Assembly (NCBI GenBank): GCA_023421795.1
Contig: JAEZSO010000002.1
Coordinates: forward strand, 682,001 to 746,000
Direction: 5' to 3'
DNA from: Cyanobacteria bacterium OH_PDB_230
Lineage (GTDB): Bacteria > Cyanobacteriota > Vampirovibrionia > Gastranaerophilales > Gastranaerophilaceae
DNA length: 64,000 nt
Part shown: piece after piece, positions 54,581 to 63,070 of the stretch
How positions within the stretch are numbered: the stretch's first letter is position 1
Layout: the number at the start of each line of letters is the position of its first letter
Notes under the pieces: model-generated
What the model was told of the DNA's origin: nothing
What the model saw: only the letters and a program-made list of their open reading frames with translations
The model's database searches: none
Program-made: the position numbers and the translations under genes

Positions 54581-54597
54581 AAAAGTGGTCTTTTTAA
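54567..54597. terminator. Bidirectional terminator between the acyltransferase and rpaB
   Basis: A 12-bp perfect stem (AAAAGACCACTT at 54567-54578 with AAGTGGTCTTTT at 54583-54594) has the loop AGAA. It overlaps the acyltransferase stop codon and is A/T-flanked on both sides. Confidence 0.9.
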
Positions 54598-54615
54598 TTT
54601 ATTAATTTTTCTTGT

Positions 54616-55365
54616 TTAAGCTATTCTTTGAAACATATAACCTATGCCGCGAGCTGTTAAAATCAACTCTGGATTAGCAGGGTCTGTTTCAAGTTTAGAA
54701 CGTAATCTTGAAATGTGAACGTCAACAACTCTTGTATCAATTCTATGGTCTGGTGGATAAGCCCATACGTGTTGAAGGATTTCATTTCTAGAGTATGCTT
54801 GGCCAGAATTGTTAACAAGAAGTTCAAGCAAGCTGAATTCCATTCCGGTTAATCTGATTCTTTCATTTTTTCTGAATACCTGGCGTCTTGCAGTATCAAT
54901 TTTTATGTTGCCTGTTGTGATAATGTTTTTAGTAACCTTACCTGTAGGCGCAAGTGTTTCTTTGCTTGTAGTTCTTCTAAGAACTGATTTCACTCTGGCT
55001 TCAAGTTCTTTCGGGCTGAAAGGCTTAATGACATAATCATCCGCGCCTAACTCAAGTCCGGTGATTCTTTCAGAAACATCGCCTAATGCAGTAAGAATAA
55101 TGATTGGAACATCTGATGTTCTTCTTACTTCTCTGGTAACGCCGTATCCGTCTATCTTTGGCATCATAACATCTAATACTATTAGATCGGGGTTGTACTT
55201 GTTGAAGGCAGCTATTGCTTCTTCACCGTCGGCCGCAGTTATGATATCATAGCCGATCATTTTTAACCTAGTTTCTAAAATTCTTCTAATACTAGCTTCG
55301 TCATCTGCTACTAATATTTTTTGGCGAGAATCTTGCTCATTTTGAATTTCATTGTTTTCTGTCAT
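54616..55365 (-). CDS. rpaB: RpaB-type OmpR-family response regulator
   Basis: A 249-residue regulator with a receiver domain (phosphorylated Asp65 in LIVLDVMMPKIDGYG, Lys in VIKPFSPKE) and an OmpR winged-helix domain (IRLTGMEFSLLELLVNNSG, then VVDVHISRLRSKLE). The near-invariant stretch EASIRRILETRLKMIGY and the end LTARGIGYMFQRI match cyanobacterial RpaB/Ycf27, which controls light- and stress-response genes in photosynthetic relatives. Start 55365 is chosen because a promoter -10 box ends immediately before the longer ATG at 55398. No sensor kinase gene adjoins it. Confidence 0.9.
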   Translation of the reverse strand: MTENNEIQNEQDSRQKILVADDEASIRRILETRLKMIGYDIITAADGEEAIAAFNKYNPDLIVLDVMMPKIDGYGVTREVRRTSDVPIIILTALGDVSERITGLELGADDYVIKPFSPKELEARVKSVLRRTTSKETLAPTGKVTKNIITTGNIKIDTARRQVFRKNERIRLTGMEFSLLELLVNNSGQAYSRNEILQHVWAYPPDHRIDTRVVDVHISRLRSKLETDPANPELILTARGIGYMFQRIA

Positions 55366-55398
55366 ATTGCGAAACCTTTTACTTATCCCACTTAACAT

Positions 55399-55426
55399 AT
55401 TATATTACAATAATATAGTATTACAA
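55399..55426 (-). promoter_or_regulatory. Promoter for rpaB
   Basis: On the minus strand TTGTAA (55426-55421) and TATAAT (55404-55399) are 16 bases apart, giving a start of transcription about 25-30 bases before ATG 55365. Confidence 0.6.
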
Positions 55427-55455
55427 AATATTTCTTTTGTAAACTTATTTAAACT

Positions 55456-55485
55456 TTGACAAACTTTTATTAAAAACCGTAATAA
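55456..55485 (+). promoter_or_regulatory. Possible promoter for the EamA transporter gene
   Basis: A consensus TTGACA (55456-55461) is followed 18 bases later by TAATAA (55480-55485). This would give a leader of about 95 bases before ATG 55586. Confidence 0.4.
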
Positions 55486-55585
55486 AAATTAAGTAAATAT
55501 TCACGTTACATGTGTTTGATTTTTGGAAGTTTTTATTCAATTATATTATTTATTGTTTATAAGAAGTTTGGAAATATTTTATGAA

Positions 55586-56551
55586 ATGAATGAAATTATC
55601 AAAAAATATACGCACCAAAATGAAACATTTGCATATATATCGCTTTTCATCGCAGTTATCCTGTATGGAACAACACTCACTGCTACAAAAGTTTGTTTAA
55701 GAGATTATTCCACATCTGAGCTTATGATGTTCAGGATGATAGTCGCTTCAATTTTATTTCTGCCATTTTTTACAACAGTATACAAAAATATAAAAGTCGA
55801 AGTCAGTGATTTTAAACTGGTTCTTTTAATGATAATTTGTGAGCCATGCTTATATTTTTTGTTTGAGACAAATGCGTTGCGGTTCACTTCTTCAGGACAA
55901 GCCGGCATTGTAAGTTCTTTAGAACCTATAATTATAGTTATGGGGGCGAGGTTAATACTTAAAGAGAGGCTTCCTAAATTAGCGTATTATGGGCTTTTTA
56001 TAGGGATATTAGGCTCTGTTTTGCTTAGCGCATTTTCTGATGTTAACGAAGCTGCCCCGAACCCAATTTTAGGAAACAGTCTTGAGTTCATCGCTATAAT
56101 ACTTACAGATACGAGCATGATTACAACAAAGTATCTGATGGATAAATATCCCCCGTTTTTTCTTGCGGGTATACAGGTGCTTGGGGGCGGTTTGTTTTTT
56201 ATAACGGCAAATTTCGTGACAAAAGGCTCTTTTATGCTTGCTCCTAACATAAGCTCTGTTATTGTTATTTATTTAGGGATTTTAACAGTTGTGACTTATG
56301 CTTTGTATAACTATGCCATGTGTACGCTTTCGGCAAGCAAATCATCTCCTTTCTTGTTCTTATTACCTGTTGCCGCTGTTTTATTCGGATGGTTCTTTTT
56401 GGACGAAACGTTTAATTTTTATCAATTCTTATCTTGCGGATTTATCTTTGCGGGTATCTACATAAGCCAGATAAAAGACCGTAAGAAGATTGTTAAAATT
56501 GCAAGATTTATGAGATTTGAAAATAAAGAAAAAATAAAACAGCAGTCATAA
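55586..56551 (+). CDS. EamA-family (DMT superfamily) transporter
   Basis: A 321-residue protein with about ten membrane helices in two EamA repeats. The first begins SLFIAVILYGTTLTATKVCL and contains SELMMFRMIVASILFLPF and FTSSGQAGIVSSLEPIIIV. The second contains TKYLMDKYPPFFLAGIQVLG and SPFLFLLPVAAVLFGWFFLDE. Substrates of this superfamily (metabolites, amino acids, nucleotide sugars) cannot be told by eye. Several in-frame starts exist; 55586 fits homologous lengths best. Confidence 0.88.
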   Translation: MNEIIKKYTHQNETFAYISLFIAVILYGTTLTATKVCLRDYSTSELMMFRMIVASILFLPFFTTVYKNIKVEVSDFKLVLLMIICEPCLYFLFETNALRFTSSGQAGIVSSLEPIIIVMGARLILKERLPKLAYYGLFIGILGSVLLSAFSDVNEAAPNPILGNSLEFIAIILTDTSMITTKYLMDKYPPFFLAGIQVLGGGLFFITANFVTKGSFMLAPNISSVIVIYLGILTVVTYALYNYAMCTLSASKSSPFLFLLPVAAVLFGWFFLDETFNFYQFLSCGFIFAGIYISQIKDRKKIVKIARFMRFENKEKIKQQS

Positions 56552-56564
56552 ACTGCTGTCTTAT
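56539..56564 (+). terminator. Hairpin at the end of the EamA gene
   Basis: An 8-bp stem (ACAGCAGT at 56539-56546 with ACTGCTGT at 56552-56559) overlaps the stop codon; the following sequence is only moderately T-rich (CTTATT). Confidence 0.6.
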
Positions 56565-56582
56565 TCTGTTTAAATTATTCAA

Positions 56583-58298
56583 TTAGTTTAAAAGATCTCT
56601 CAATTTTGCAAAGTCAAAAGGGTTAATTGAATCTGTAAGTTCAAACCAAACGTCATGTGCTTTTGCAGTTGAGCCGTCTTCAAAAATGCTTATACCTTGT
56701 TGATTGTGTTGCATTGGACCAGTTTCTTGTTTGTTTTCGTAATTTTTAGTATCTATGTAAGCAACTTTTGTTAGATCTTCAACTTGAGAATTGTTGTCAT
56801 CGGATACGAAGCCTAATTTAATTCCTTTTGTTTGAAGAGCTTTATTTAGAGCTTTTAGGTCAACAAGTCCTTTTTCGTCGATACATTTAATACCTGTTGC
56901 TGCTTGAGCTGATTCAGCTACCATTCTTAATGCTTCAAAACCGTTTTCGGCATTAAGTGCTTTTCCTGAGAATGGATCTATAGTTCTGTCACCGAATACT
57001 TCTTGGCCATCAATTGATCCGTTGCCATTTAGATCCGTCATCGCAAGCATTTTGTCTCCATTTGCTGCCGCGCCGTCTAAAGTTCCGTTGCCGTCTAAAT
57101 CTATGCCTTTACCAATTGCTGTTGCAACTTTGCCATCTTGGTTGAAGTCAATTACAAGAGGGTCAATTGCTTCAGTGTATGTATAAGATGATCCGCCAGC
57201 AATATATATGTTGATAGGTGTTTTTTGAGTATTAGATTCCGGTTTTTGGTATGAAGTGCCTACTAAAATTTCTTTTGAATATTGATTTGAATATTCTGCT
57301 TCAGTTTTTATGCCGTTTACGACGTTTACCTTTTTATCTCCGTCCCTTGCAACTACGTTTCCGCTGCTTATGTTAACTTTTATAGTGTTGTCACCATCAT
57401 CTGCTTTTACGTTAACATTTTCATTTCCGTTAATAATTGTTTGAGAAATATCTGCGTAATCTTCTCTTGTGTAATCTTGGTAAGTTGCTGTACTTGAAGT
57501 AGTTGTTTCTTTTTGACCTGAATGAGTTGCAATAGCTCCATTGTTTGGAATAACAAGGATGTTTCTTGTATTTGATACAGATCTGTATGTTCCACTAGCA
57601 CAGTCATAAATGTGATAAGCTCCGTCTTGGCCGCTTTTTGCGATCACGTATCTTGGTTTTCCGTTTATTTGTGCATTTAAATCTATTGTTTTTAATAATG
57701 CTTTTTCGTTTGCAGGAAGTTGGTTTACAATATCTACTCCTGTAATTTCAGTTGTTGTTTTTGGGGTAGTTCTGCTTATTTCTTTAGTTAGATTTTCTGT
57801 CGTTTTGATAAGCTGATTTTTTTTGTTTATATCCTCTGTTTTACTTTCGATATAGCTAGCATATTCAGCATAATATCCGTCGATGATTGCGAAATCTAAA
57901 GAAGCAATGTAATTGGCTCCTTTAACTGTTGTTACGTTTATATTGTCACCGTGGAATACTATTGAGTTATCGCCGTTGTTTCCTTCTAGGTCATTGTAGT
58001 TGCCTATGCCAAGCATTGTGTCATTTCCATTGTTGCCACTTACTTTATTGTTATTGCCGATAACCCAAAATTTGTCGTTTCCATCGTTTCCTTCAATTTT
58101 GTTTCCGTTGCCGAGTGATGTTATTTTGTCATCGCCGCCGCCAGCAAGGATAACTGAATAATCTGCTGTATTGTTTATTTCATCATCAGCATTTCCACCA
58201 ACAAATAAGTTATTTGAACCTTTTTCTTCACCTTTTTGGTTGGTGTATAACGTATAACTTGTAGATATTTGACTGATTAATTCTGCCCTAGACCACAT
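56583..58298 (-). CDS. RTX/EF-hand-like calcium-binding protein
   Basis: A 571-residue protein. Residues about 30-120 carry glycine/asparagine/aspartate repeats of the RTX type (LAGGGDDKITSLGNGNKIEG, NDGNDKFWVIGNNNKVSGNN). The C-terminal third has D-x-[DN]-x-[DN]-G loops (DFNQDGK, DLDGNGTLDG, DLNGNGSIDGQEVFGD), the pattern seen near the C-terminus of many RTX exoproteins. It is probably a secreted or surface calcium-stabilised protein. There is no signal peptide, so a type I export route would fit, but no exporter is adjacent. ATG 58298 is preferred, with AAGG upstream. A single-gene unit. Confidence 0.7.
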   Translation of the reverse strand: MWSRAELISQISTSYTLYTNQKGEEKGSNNLFVGGNADDEINNTADYSVILAGGGDDKITSLGNGNKIEGNDGNDKFWVIGNNNKVSGNNGNDTMLGIGNYNDLEGNNGDNSIVFHGDNINVTTVKGANYIASLDFAIIDGYYAEYASYIESKTEDINKKNQLIKTTENLTKEISRTTPKTTTEITGVDIVNQLPANEKALLKTIDLNAQINGKPRYVIAKSGQDGAYHIYDCASGTYRSVSNTRNILVIPNNGAIATHSGQKETTTSSTATYQDYTREDYADISQTIINGNENVNVKADDGDNTIKVNISSGNVVARDGDKKVNVVNGIKTEAEYSNQYSKEILVGTSYQKPESNTQKTPINIYIAGGSSYTYTEAIDPLVIDFNQDGKVATAIGKGIDLDGNGTLDGAAANGDKMLAMTDLNGNGSIDGQEVFGDRTIDPFSGKALNAENGFEALRMVAESAQAATGIKCIDEKGLVDLKALNKALQTKGIKLGFVSDDNNSQVEDLTKVAYIDTKNYENKQETGPMQHNQQGISIFEDGSTAKAHDVWFELTDSINPFDFAKLRDLLN

Positions 58299-58402
58299 AA
58301 TAAACCTTGCACTTGTACACATATTTATAAAAACAAAATATATATACCAATTACATAACAAGTATATATTGTTACATAAGTTTACAGAGGGGGCAGTTAA
58401 AT

Positions 58403-59449
58403 CTATTCATGTATTAGAGGGTCAAAACAGGCATGTTTACTTAATCTGTTTTCAATTTCTTCAAAAGTCAGGAACCCTTCCTGAGCGCCGAAATGTTCAA
58501 CTACTGATGCTGAATTAATTGAAGCAAATTGTAGAGCTTTTACGATGTCCCAGTTTGTTCTGTCCAGAGTAGCCACAAAGGTTGAAGAAAAAGCGTCTCC
58601 TGCTCCTAATGTGCTTATTACATTTGCAGGAAACGGAGTTAATATATAATATTTTTTGCCGTCAAAAGCATATACTCCGTTTTTGCCATCTGTAATAACA
58701 ACAATTTTTGCATTTGTAGATTTTAATCTGTTTAGCATTGCCTTTATATCAATGTGTATAGGTGAATCAGAGTATTTTGTTTCTTTATTGTCAGGTCTTA
58801 CAGATATTCCAGTAAGCATGGATGCTTCTTCCAAGTTTAGGATAACGACTTCCGCTGTTTTTAATATCTTATCAAGATATTCGGCTCCCTGTTTTATGCT
58901 GCTTGTACCTACATTTATCGCCATATTTACATCATTTTCTTCCGCAAAATCAGCAATTTCGTCCAATATTTTTGTCGTGTATCCGTTTAATGGTGCTATA
59001 TATAACCATCTGGACGACTTAATTGCATCAAGGTTAATCTCTTTTTTTGTTATCGTTGCGTTAGGGCCTCTGTGCGCCAAAACTGTCCTGTCGCCTTGAA
59101 AACTTGTTAATATAATCGAAAATCCTGTTTTTTCCTTGGAGCTGACTATTACGTTTGATTTATCAACTTTAAACTTGTCCAGAGCATCAATAATGGTTTT
59201 GCCTTGAATGTCATCGCCGATTTTTACAATTGCTGAGGTTTTAAAACCCAAGTTAGAGAAGTTTGCGGCTGTATTAACAGCACCGCCGCCGGTAGCGTAT
59301 CTAAAGTCATCAATTTCAATTTTTGAACCGTAGGGATATGCCATAAATTCTTTTTTGTCTGTTATAGAACTTACAGATACTATGTTGGCTACTTTTGTTT
59401 CTATAAATGCGTCAAGGGTGGCGCTTCCTATTGTTATGATGTCAAACAT
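58403..59449 (-). CDS. PfkB-family carbohydrate/nucleoside kinase
   Basis: A 348-residue ribokinase-type kinase. The N-terminal glycine pair is in FRYATGGGAVNTAANFSNLG, and the ATP/catalytic motif is VISTLGAGDAFSSTFVATLD, with the catalytic Asp in GAGD. The substrate is uncertain; adenosine, ribose and fructose-6-phosphate kinases share these motifs. AAAGGAAATCTA precedes ATG 59449. It is encoded 19 bases after the xer gene on the same strand and may be co-transcribed. Confidence 0.9.
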   Translation of the reverse strand: MFDIITIGSATLDAFIETKVANIVSVSSITDKKEFMAYPYGSKIEIDDFRYATGGGAVNTAANFSNLGFKTSAIVKIGDDIQGKTIIDALDKFKVDKSNVIVSSKEKTGFSIILTSFQGDRTVLAHRGPNATITKKEINLDAIKSSRWLYIAPLNGYTTKILDEIADFAEENDVNMAINVGTSSIKQGAEYLDKILKTAEVVILNLEEASMLTGISVRPDNKETKYSDSPIHIDIKAMLNRLKSTNAKIVVITDGKNGVYAFDGKKYYILTPFPANVISTLGAGDAFSSTFVATLDRTNWDIVKALQFASINSASVVEHFGAQEGFLTFEEIENRLSKHACFDPLIHE

Positions 59450-59468
59450 TAGATTTCCTTTTTCTCTT

Positions 59469-60380
59469 TTAAACTGCTCTCGGGTGGGCGCTATTGTAGG
59501 CTTGTTTTAGCCTTTCTGTTGATACATGTGTATAGATTTGGGTATTACTTATGCTACTGTGCCCTAATAGCTCTTGTACTATCCTTAAATCGGCTCCGTT
59601 TTCAAGGAGCTTGGTCGCAAAACTGTGTCTGAAAACATGCGGTGTAACCTCTTTTGGAAGTTTTATAGCTTCTACAACTTCTTTTATCGCTTTTCTTATG
59701 CTCTGAGGCTGAAGCCTGTACCCTGTTTTGTTTATAAAAACAGGCGATTTTTCGGTTGGTTCTTCAAGTTTTCCTTCTTGATAAATCATATATCGGGCAG
59801 TTTTTAGGTAAGTATTTAAAAACTCTTTGGCTTTGTTGGAAACAAGCACTATTCTTTCTTTATTTCCTTTTCCAAGAACACGTATCTCATTGTTTTCGAG
59901 GTTCAAGTCACCGTAATTAAGCCCGCTTAGCTCTGAAACCCTCATTCCGGTTGCATATAAGAGTTCAAAGATGGTTCTGTTTCTGTAGCCTGCTGGTGTT
60001 TCTATTCTTATTTTACCTAATATTTGTTCTATTTCCTGTTCTGTTAAGAACTTGGGAAGATTTTTGCCTCTTTTGGGTGAATGGATGCCAGATGCAGGGT
60101 TTGTCTCAATAATTTTTTCTCTGTACAGATACCTGAAAAAAGTTCTTATAGAAGCTATTTTTCTGGCCGTTGTTGTCTTTGAGTAGTTGAATTTTTGGAT
60201 GAACAATAAATATTCTTTTATTGTTTTGTGGTTAGTTTCTTCTATATTTTTGTCGTTGAGCCATATTGTAAAGCCTAAAATATCTGATATATATGCTTTA
60301 ACAGTATGCAGAGAGAAATTTCTTTCAACCTCAATGTATAATTTAAAATCATTTATGTATTGTTTTGTTGTCTGATTCAT
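59469..60380 (-). CDS. Tyrosine recombinase of the XerC/XerD type
   Basis: A 303-residue tyrosine recombinase. The SAM-like N-terminal core-binding domain (YIEVERNFSLHTVKAYISDI) is followed by the catalytic domain with all active residues: Arg in ATGMRVSELSGL, Lys in GKGNKERIV, HVFRHSFAT, LLGHSSISN, and the nucleophile Tyr in TQIYTHVS. Length and lack of extra domains favour a housekeeping Xer resolving chromosome dimers at dif. XerC versus XerD cannot be decided by eye. It lies between malQ and the PfkB gene. Confidence 0.9.
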   Translation of the reverse strand: MNQTTKQYINDFKLYIEVERNFSLHTVKAYISDILGFTIWLNDKNIEETNHKTIKEYLLFIQKFNYSKTTTARKIASIRTFFRYLYREKIIETNPASGIHSPKRGKNLPKFLTEQEIEQILGKIRIETPAGYRNRTIFELLYATGMRVSELSGLNYGDLNLENNEIRVLGKGNKERIVLVSNKAKEFLNTYLKTARYMIYQEGKLEEPTEKSPVFINKTGYRLQPQSIRKAIKEVVEAIKLPKEVTPHVFRHSFATKLLENGADLRIVQELLGHSSISNTQIYTHVSTERLKQAYNSAHPRAV

Positions 60381-60393
60381 AATTTCTTCAAAA

Positions 60394-60435
60394 AATTAGT
60401 GCATAAATATTATACAGACATTTTATGCACTAATT
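60394..60435 (-). terminator. Perfect 14-bp inverted repeat between malQ and xer
   Basis: AATTAGTGCATAAA (60394-60407) and TTTATGCACTAATT (60422-60435) are exact inverted copies with a 14-base spacer. On the minus strand the hairpin is followed by a run of T, so it can end the malQ transcript. The spacer contains TATAAT on the minus strand, which could be the -10 box of the xer promoter. The arms TGCATAA/TTATGCA also recall Xer binding arms. Confidence 0.7.
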
Positions 60436-60455
60436 AAGAAATTAACAAATATTTA

Positions 60456-62777
60456 TTAAGGTTTTTCATTTAAGATGTTTGCAAATTTGTTCAATGAATC
60501 CATCAAGTTTTTATTTGTTCTTTTAAAGTTATCATCCATCGATTGCATAGCAGTTAAAAGTGATTCTGTCATGTTAATACCTTTTTTGCTTGGAAGTGTT
60601 TCATCATAAAATTTTGCATTAAAATAATCTTTTTCTATTCTTTCATTCCAGTTTCTTTCTTTATCTTGCACGCCTGGGGTGTTGTATCTTATGTTTTTAC
60701 CTAAGAAGTCGGTCCACATAACAAGAATATTATTTGGTGTTTGCGGATTTTTATCGGCAGCAAGCATTCTTGCAAATTTAGCTCTTACGAATTCCCACGG
60801 GTTATTTTTTAATTTATTTTCATCTATGCCGAGTTCACGCGCAATATATGTTGAATGGTCATGTCTGTCTTTTGGAGAGTAACCGTTTACATAATCAATC
60901 ATAGCGCTATCGTCATGGGTCCCCATAGACCAGTAATGTCCCTGTTCTTGTTGATTGCATTCTCTATACATGTGTGTCCCGTTGAAAGGATCAGCGTATC
61001 TGGCAAGTCTCATCCCGTTCAGATTGAGCCCGTTTTTCAACACCCAATATTGAGACGGTATCGTTAAGATTCCAAGGTCTTCACAGATTAGCATAGATTT
61101 TGCTTGTTGCTTGAGTTGTTCTTCAGGCAGGTTGTCGCCCTGTTTTTCTTGCAGGATTTCTATAGCAGCGCCCATCACTATATCGTTCAAGATTTTTGCG
61201 TATTCGGTTTTTATCAATGGTTCCTGTTTTATAAGAATATTTCTAGCATTTGAGATATTTTGGTTTATCACATTCTCAGAAAACCCTTGTTTTCTCATGT
61301 TCTGTTTGAGTCTGTCTCTGTCTTGGTTTCCATCGTCAAAAAGCGCCTTTGTAGGGTCAGCTATTCCTTTAATTGTTTCTTCATTGATTCCGAATGCTCT
61401 AAGCTCTTTTAGTTCTTTATTGAGCATTGTTTTAAAAAGGTATCTGCTGCCGTCTTTTACTTCTGCGGTGTATGTCCAAGGGTCAATAAGGCCTAATACA
61501 TGGTCTATTCTAACGCCGCCCGGGTTTTCTTTAAAGGTTTTCTTGAATAAGTTTTTGAGGAGGTTTCCTCCTTCGCCTAAAGAACCGTCTTCGTTAAATA
61601 GCTTGTCTCTTGTTATAAACTTAAAACCCCAGGCTTGTCCTGTTGCAGAGAACATATCAGGAGGCGCGCCCATAAACTCGTCTTTTGAAAACAAATCCTT
61701 GTTTGCCCAGATATCCATATTAGAAAAGCCTACGGGTCTATCCGCTATAATAGAAATTTTTGAATTTTTAGCGTTCTGCTTTATTTTGGCGAGCAGCTCT
61801 TCTTTTTTCTCTTTTTGAATTTCGCCGTTGTCATATGCCGTTTGTATTGTGTTTACTTCTTTTTTAGCATTTGTCTCGCCCAGTTTTTGTGAGTATTCTG
61901 CAAGTTGCATTATTTGTTTGTTTACAACAAACTGGCAAAATTTATTAAATTCTACTTCTTTCGGGTTTTCGTTTACAAGATTTTGTACTTCTTCTTCTCT
62001 TTCTTGTTTAGAGAAAGTTTTGCTGTTTTCATTAAACAATTCCTGATGTAATTTATTGTCCCATTCAGGGTAGTAGTTGCTGCCGTGAATATCGCTTAAT
62101 GTTAAATAAAGAGCGTCTTTGGCAAGCCAATAATTATTTTCATTTTTGAATTTGTTAAATTCGTCGTTTAATTTTGTTGCCGTTGGGTCTTGTTCTTCAA
62201 CAAGCGATTTGAAATTGTCGAATGCTATTTTTAAGGCTTCTTTATGCGCCTTTGTTGAATAATCATATATTATTTTGTTTTTGCTGAATTTTACCGTTTT
62301 TGGATCCTGGTATTCAACAGGGATTTTGACGTCGTAGTTTTTGTTATCCACTATTTTGGTAAATTCCTCTGTCGGTAAGATTTTCCCCCATTCTTCAGTG
62401 GTAAGTGCTTTTAAATCTACTATTGCTTTTTTTGAAAATACAGAAGAATCATAAGGGCAGTAATAGTCAGGATAAATTATGCCGGTAGGCTCTATGGAAA
62501 TCGAATTTATTCCATTTTGATAGGCAAAATCAAGATAATCTTTTGTGCCTTCTGTTAATGCCAACACACCGATTCCTGTGTCTTCTTTCTCTCTAGCCGG
62601 CAAGCTGGGCGAATGCGTTATAAGCGCTATGTTCTTTATCCCGAGTGCTTTTTCGGCCTCGGTAATCGCAATCCTATTTTCAATTTTTTCTACGGGACTT
62701 AATTCTCTCCCAAACGAAACCGCTTTTGTTTGTCTTATTCCTTTTGCCTGAGTTGCTTGAATGCCTTGTATAACCAT
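60456..62777 (-). CDS. malQ: 4-alpha-glucanotransferase (amylomaltase)
   Basis: A 773-residue GH77-family enzyme that rearranges maltodextrins and glycogen. Key motifs are RPVGFSNMDIWANKDLF, GAPPDMFSATGQAWGFKF, the catalytic Asp in GGVRIDHVLGL, the acid/base Glu in LICEDLGIL, and GTHDDS. It is longer than bacterial MalQ (about 500-700 residues), with insertions around residues 190-310. The N-terminus begins with the SFG motif in RQTKAVSFGRELSP, also seen in two small unknown proteins. AGGAGAGG precedes ATG 62777. Confidence 0.9.
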   Translation of the reverse strand: MVIQGIQATQAKGIRQTKAVSFGRELSPVEKIENRIAITEAEKALGIKNIALITHSPSLPAREKEDTGIGVLALTEGTKDYLDFAYQNGINSISIEPTGIIYPDYYCPYDSSVFSKKAIVDLKALTTEEWGKILPTEEFTKIVDNKNYDVKIPVEYQDPKTVKFSKNKIIYDYSTKAHKEALKIAFDNFKSLVEEQDPTATKLNDEFNKFKNENNYWLAKDALYLTLSDIHGSNYYPEWDNKLHQELFNENSKTFSKQEREEEVQNLVNENPKEVEFNKFCQFVVNKQIMQLAEYSQKLGETNAKKEVNTIQTAYDNGEIQKEKKEELLAKIKQNAKNSKISIIADRPVGFSNMDIWANKDLFSKDEFMGAPPDMFSATGQAWGFKFITRDKLFNEDGSLGEGGNLLKNLFKKTFKENPGGVRIDHVLGLIDPWTYTAEVKDGSRYLFKTMLNKELKELRAFGINEETIKGIADPTKALFDDGNQDRDRLKQNMRKQGFSENVINQNISNARNILIKQEPLIKTEYAKILNDIVMGAAIEILQEKQGDNLPEEQLKQQAKSMLICEDLGILTIPSQYWVLKNGLNLNGMRLARYADPFNGTHMYRECNQQEQGHYWSMGTHDDSAMIDYVNGYSPKDRHDHSTYIARELGIDENKLKNNPWEFVRAKFARMLAADKNPQTPNNILVMWTDFLGKNIRYNTPGVQDKERNWNERIEKDYFNAKFYDETLPSKKGINMTESLLTAMQSMDDNFKRTNKNLMDSLNKFANILNEKP

Positions 62778-62827
62778 ATAACCTCTCCTAATTACAATGA
62801 ATTAAAACACTTTAATAATATTTTTTG

Positions 62828-62960
62828 TTAGCAGACATGAAAAATCCCAAGCCCTATTGCTTTAGCAGGGGTAAAAATCCCACTTTGCCCAAAATGTTAA
62901 GTTTTATTAATAAAACTGCGTTCATGCAAAACCCATGTGTGCATGGGCTTTTCGGGAAAC
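62828..62960. other. Hairpin-rich gap upstream of malQ
   Basis: Several hairpins lie in this gap: CCC..TGC/GCA..GGG (62852-62870), GTTTTATTAATAAAAC (62901-62916, perfect palindrome), and CCCATG/CATGGG (62932-62947) with AAAA/TTTT flanks. AAAAATCCCA occurs twice. No known riboswitch pattern was matched. It could be the malQ leader on the minus strand or a small RNA. Confidence 0.3.
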
Positions 62961-62974
62961 AAAATAATCATCTA

Positions 62975-63009
62975 TTTGTTGTATATACAATTTGTTGTAC
63001 AATCAACAA
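62975..63009. promoter_or_regulatory. Tandem operator-like repeats before yggS
   Basis: Two adjacent elements start with TTTGTTGTA and end in ACAA: 62975-62990 (TTTGTTGTATATACAA) and 62991-63009, which also ends in ATCAACAA. Each is partly palindromic. The second covers the -35 box of the yggS promoter. Confidence 0.4.
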
Positions 63010-63022
63010 TCTTTGCTATAAT
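62995..63022 (+). promoter_or_regulatory. Promoter for yggS-sepF
   Basis: TTGTAC (62995-63000) and TATAAT (63017-63022) have a 16-base spacer, about 48 bases before ATG 63071. Confidence 0.6.
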
Positions 63023-63070
63023 TAATTTAGTGTTTGAGAGGCGCATGTTTTGGGGGAATCTTTTAACGCA

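Noticed and set aside
60394..60435. dif site
   Set aside because: The arms resemble Xer arms, but the distance between them is 16 bases rather than 6-8, and a terminator/promoter reading explains the sequence better.
59469..60435. Integron or mobile element around the xer gene
   Set aside because: Both neighbours are core genes, no attC sites, transposase or terminal repeats are seen, and base composition does not change.
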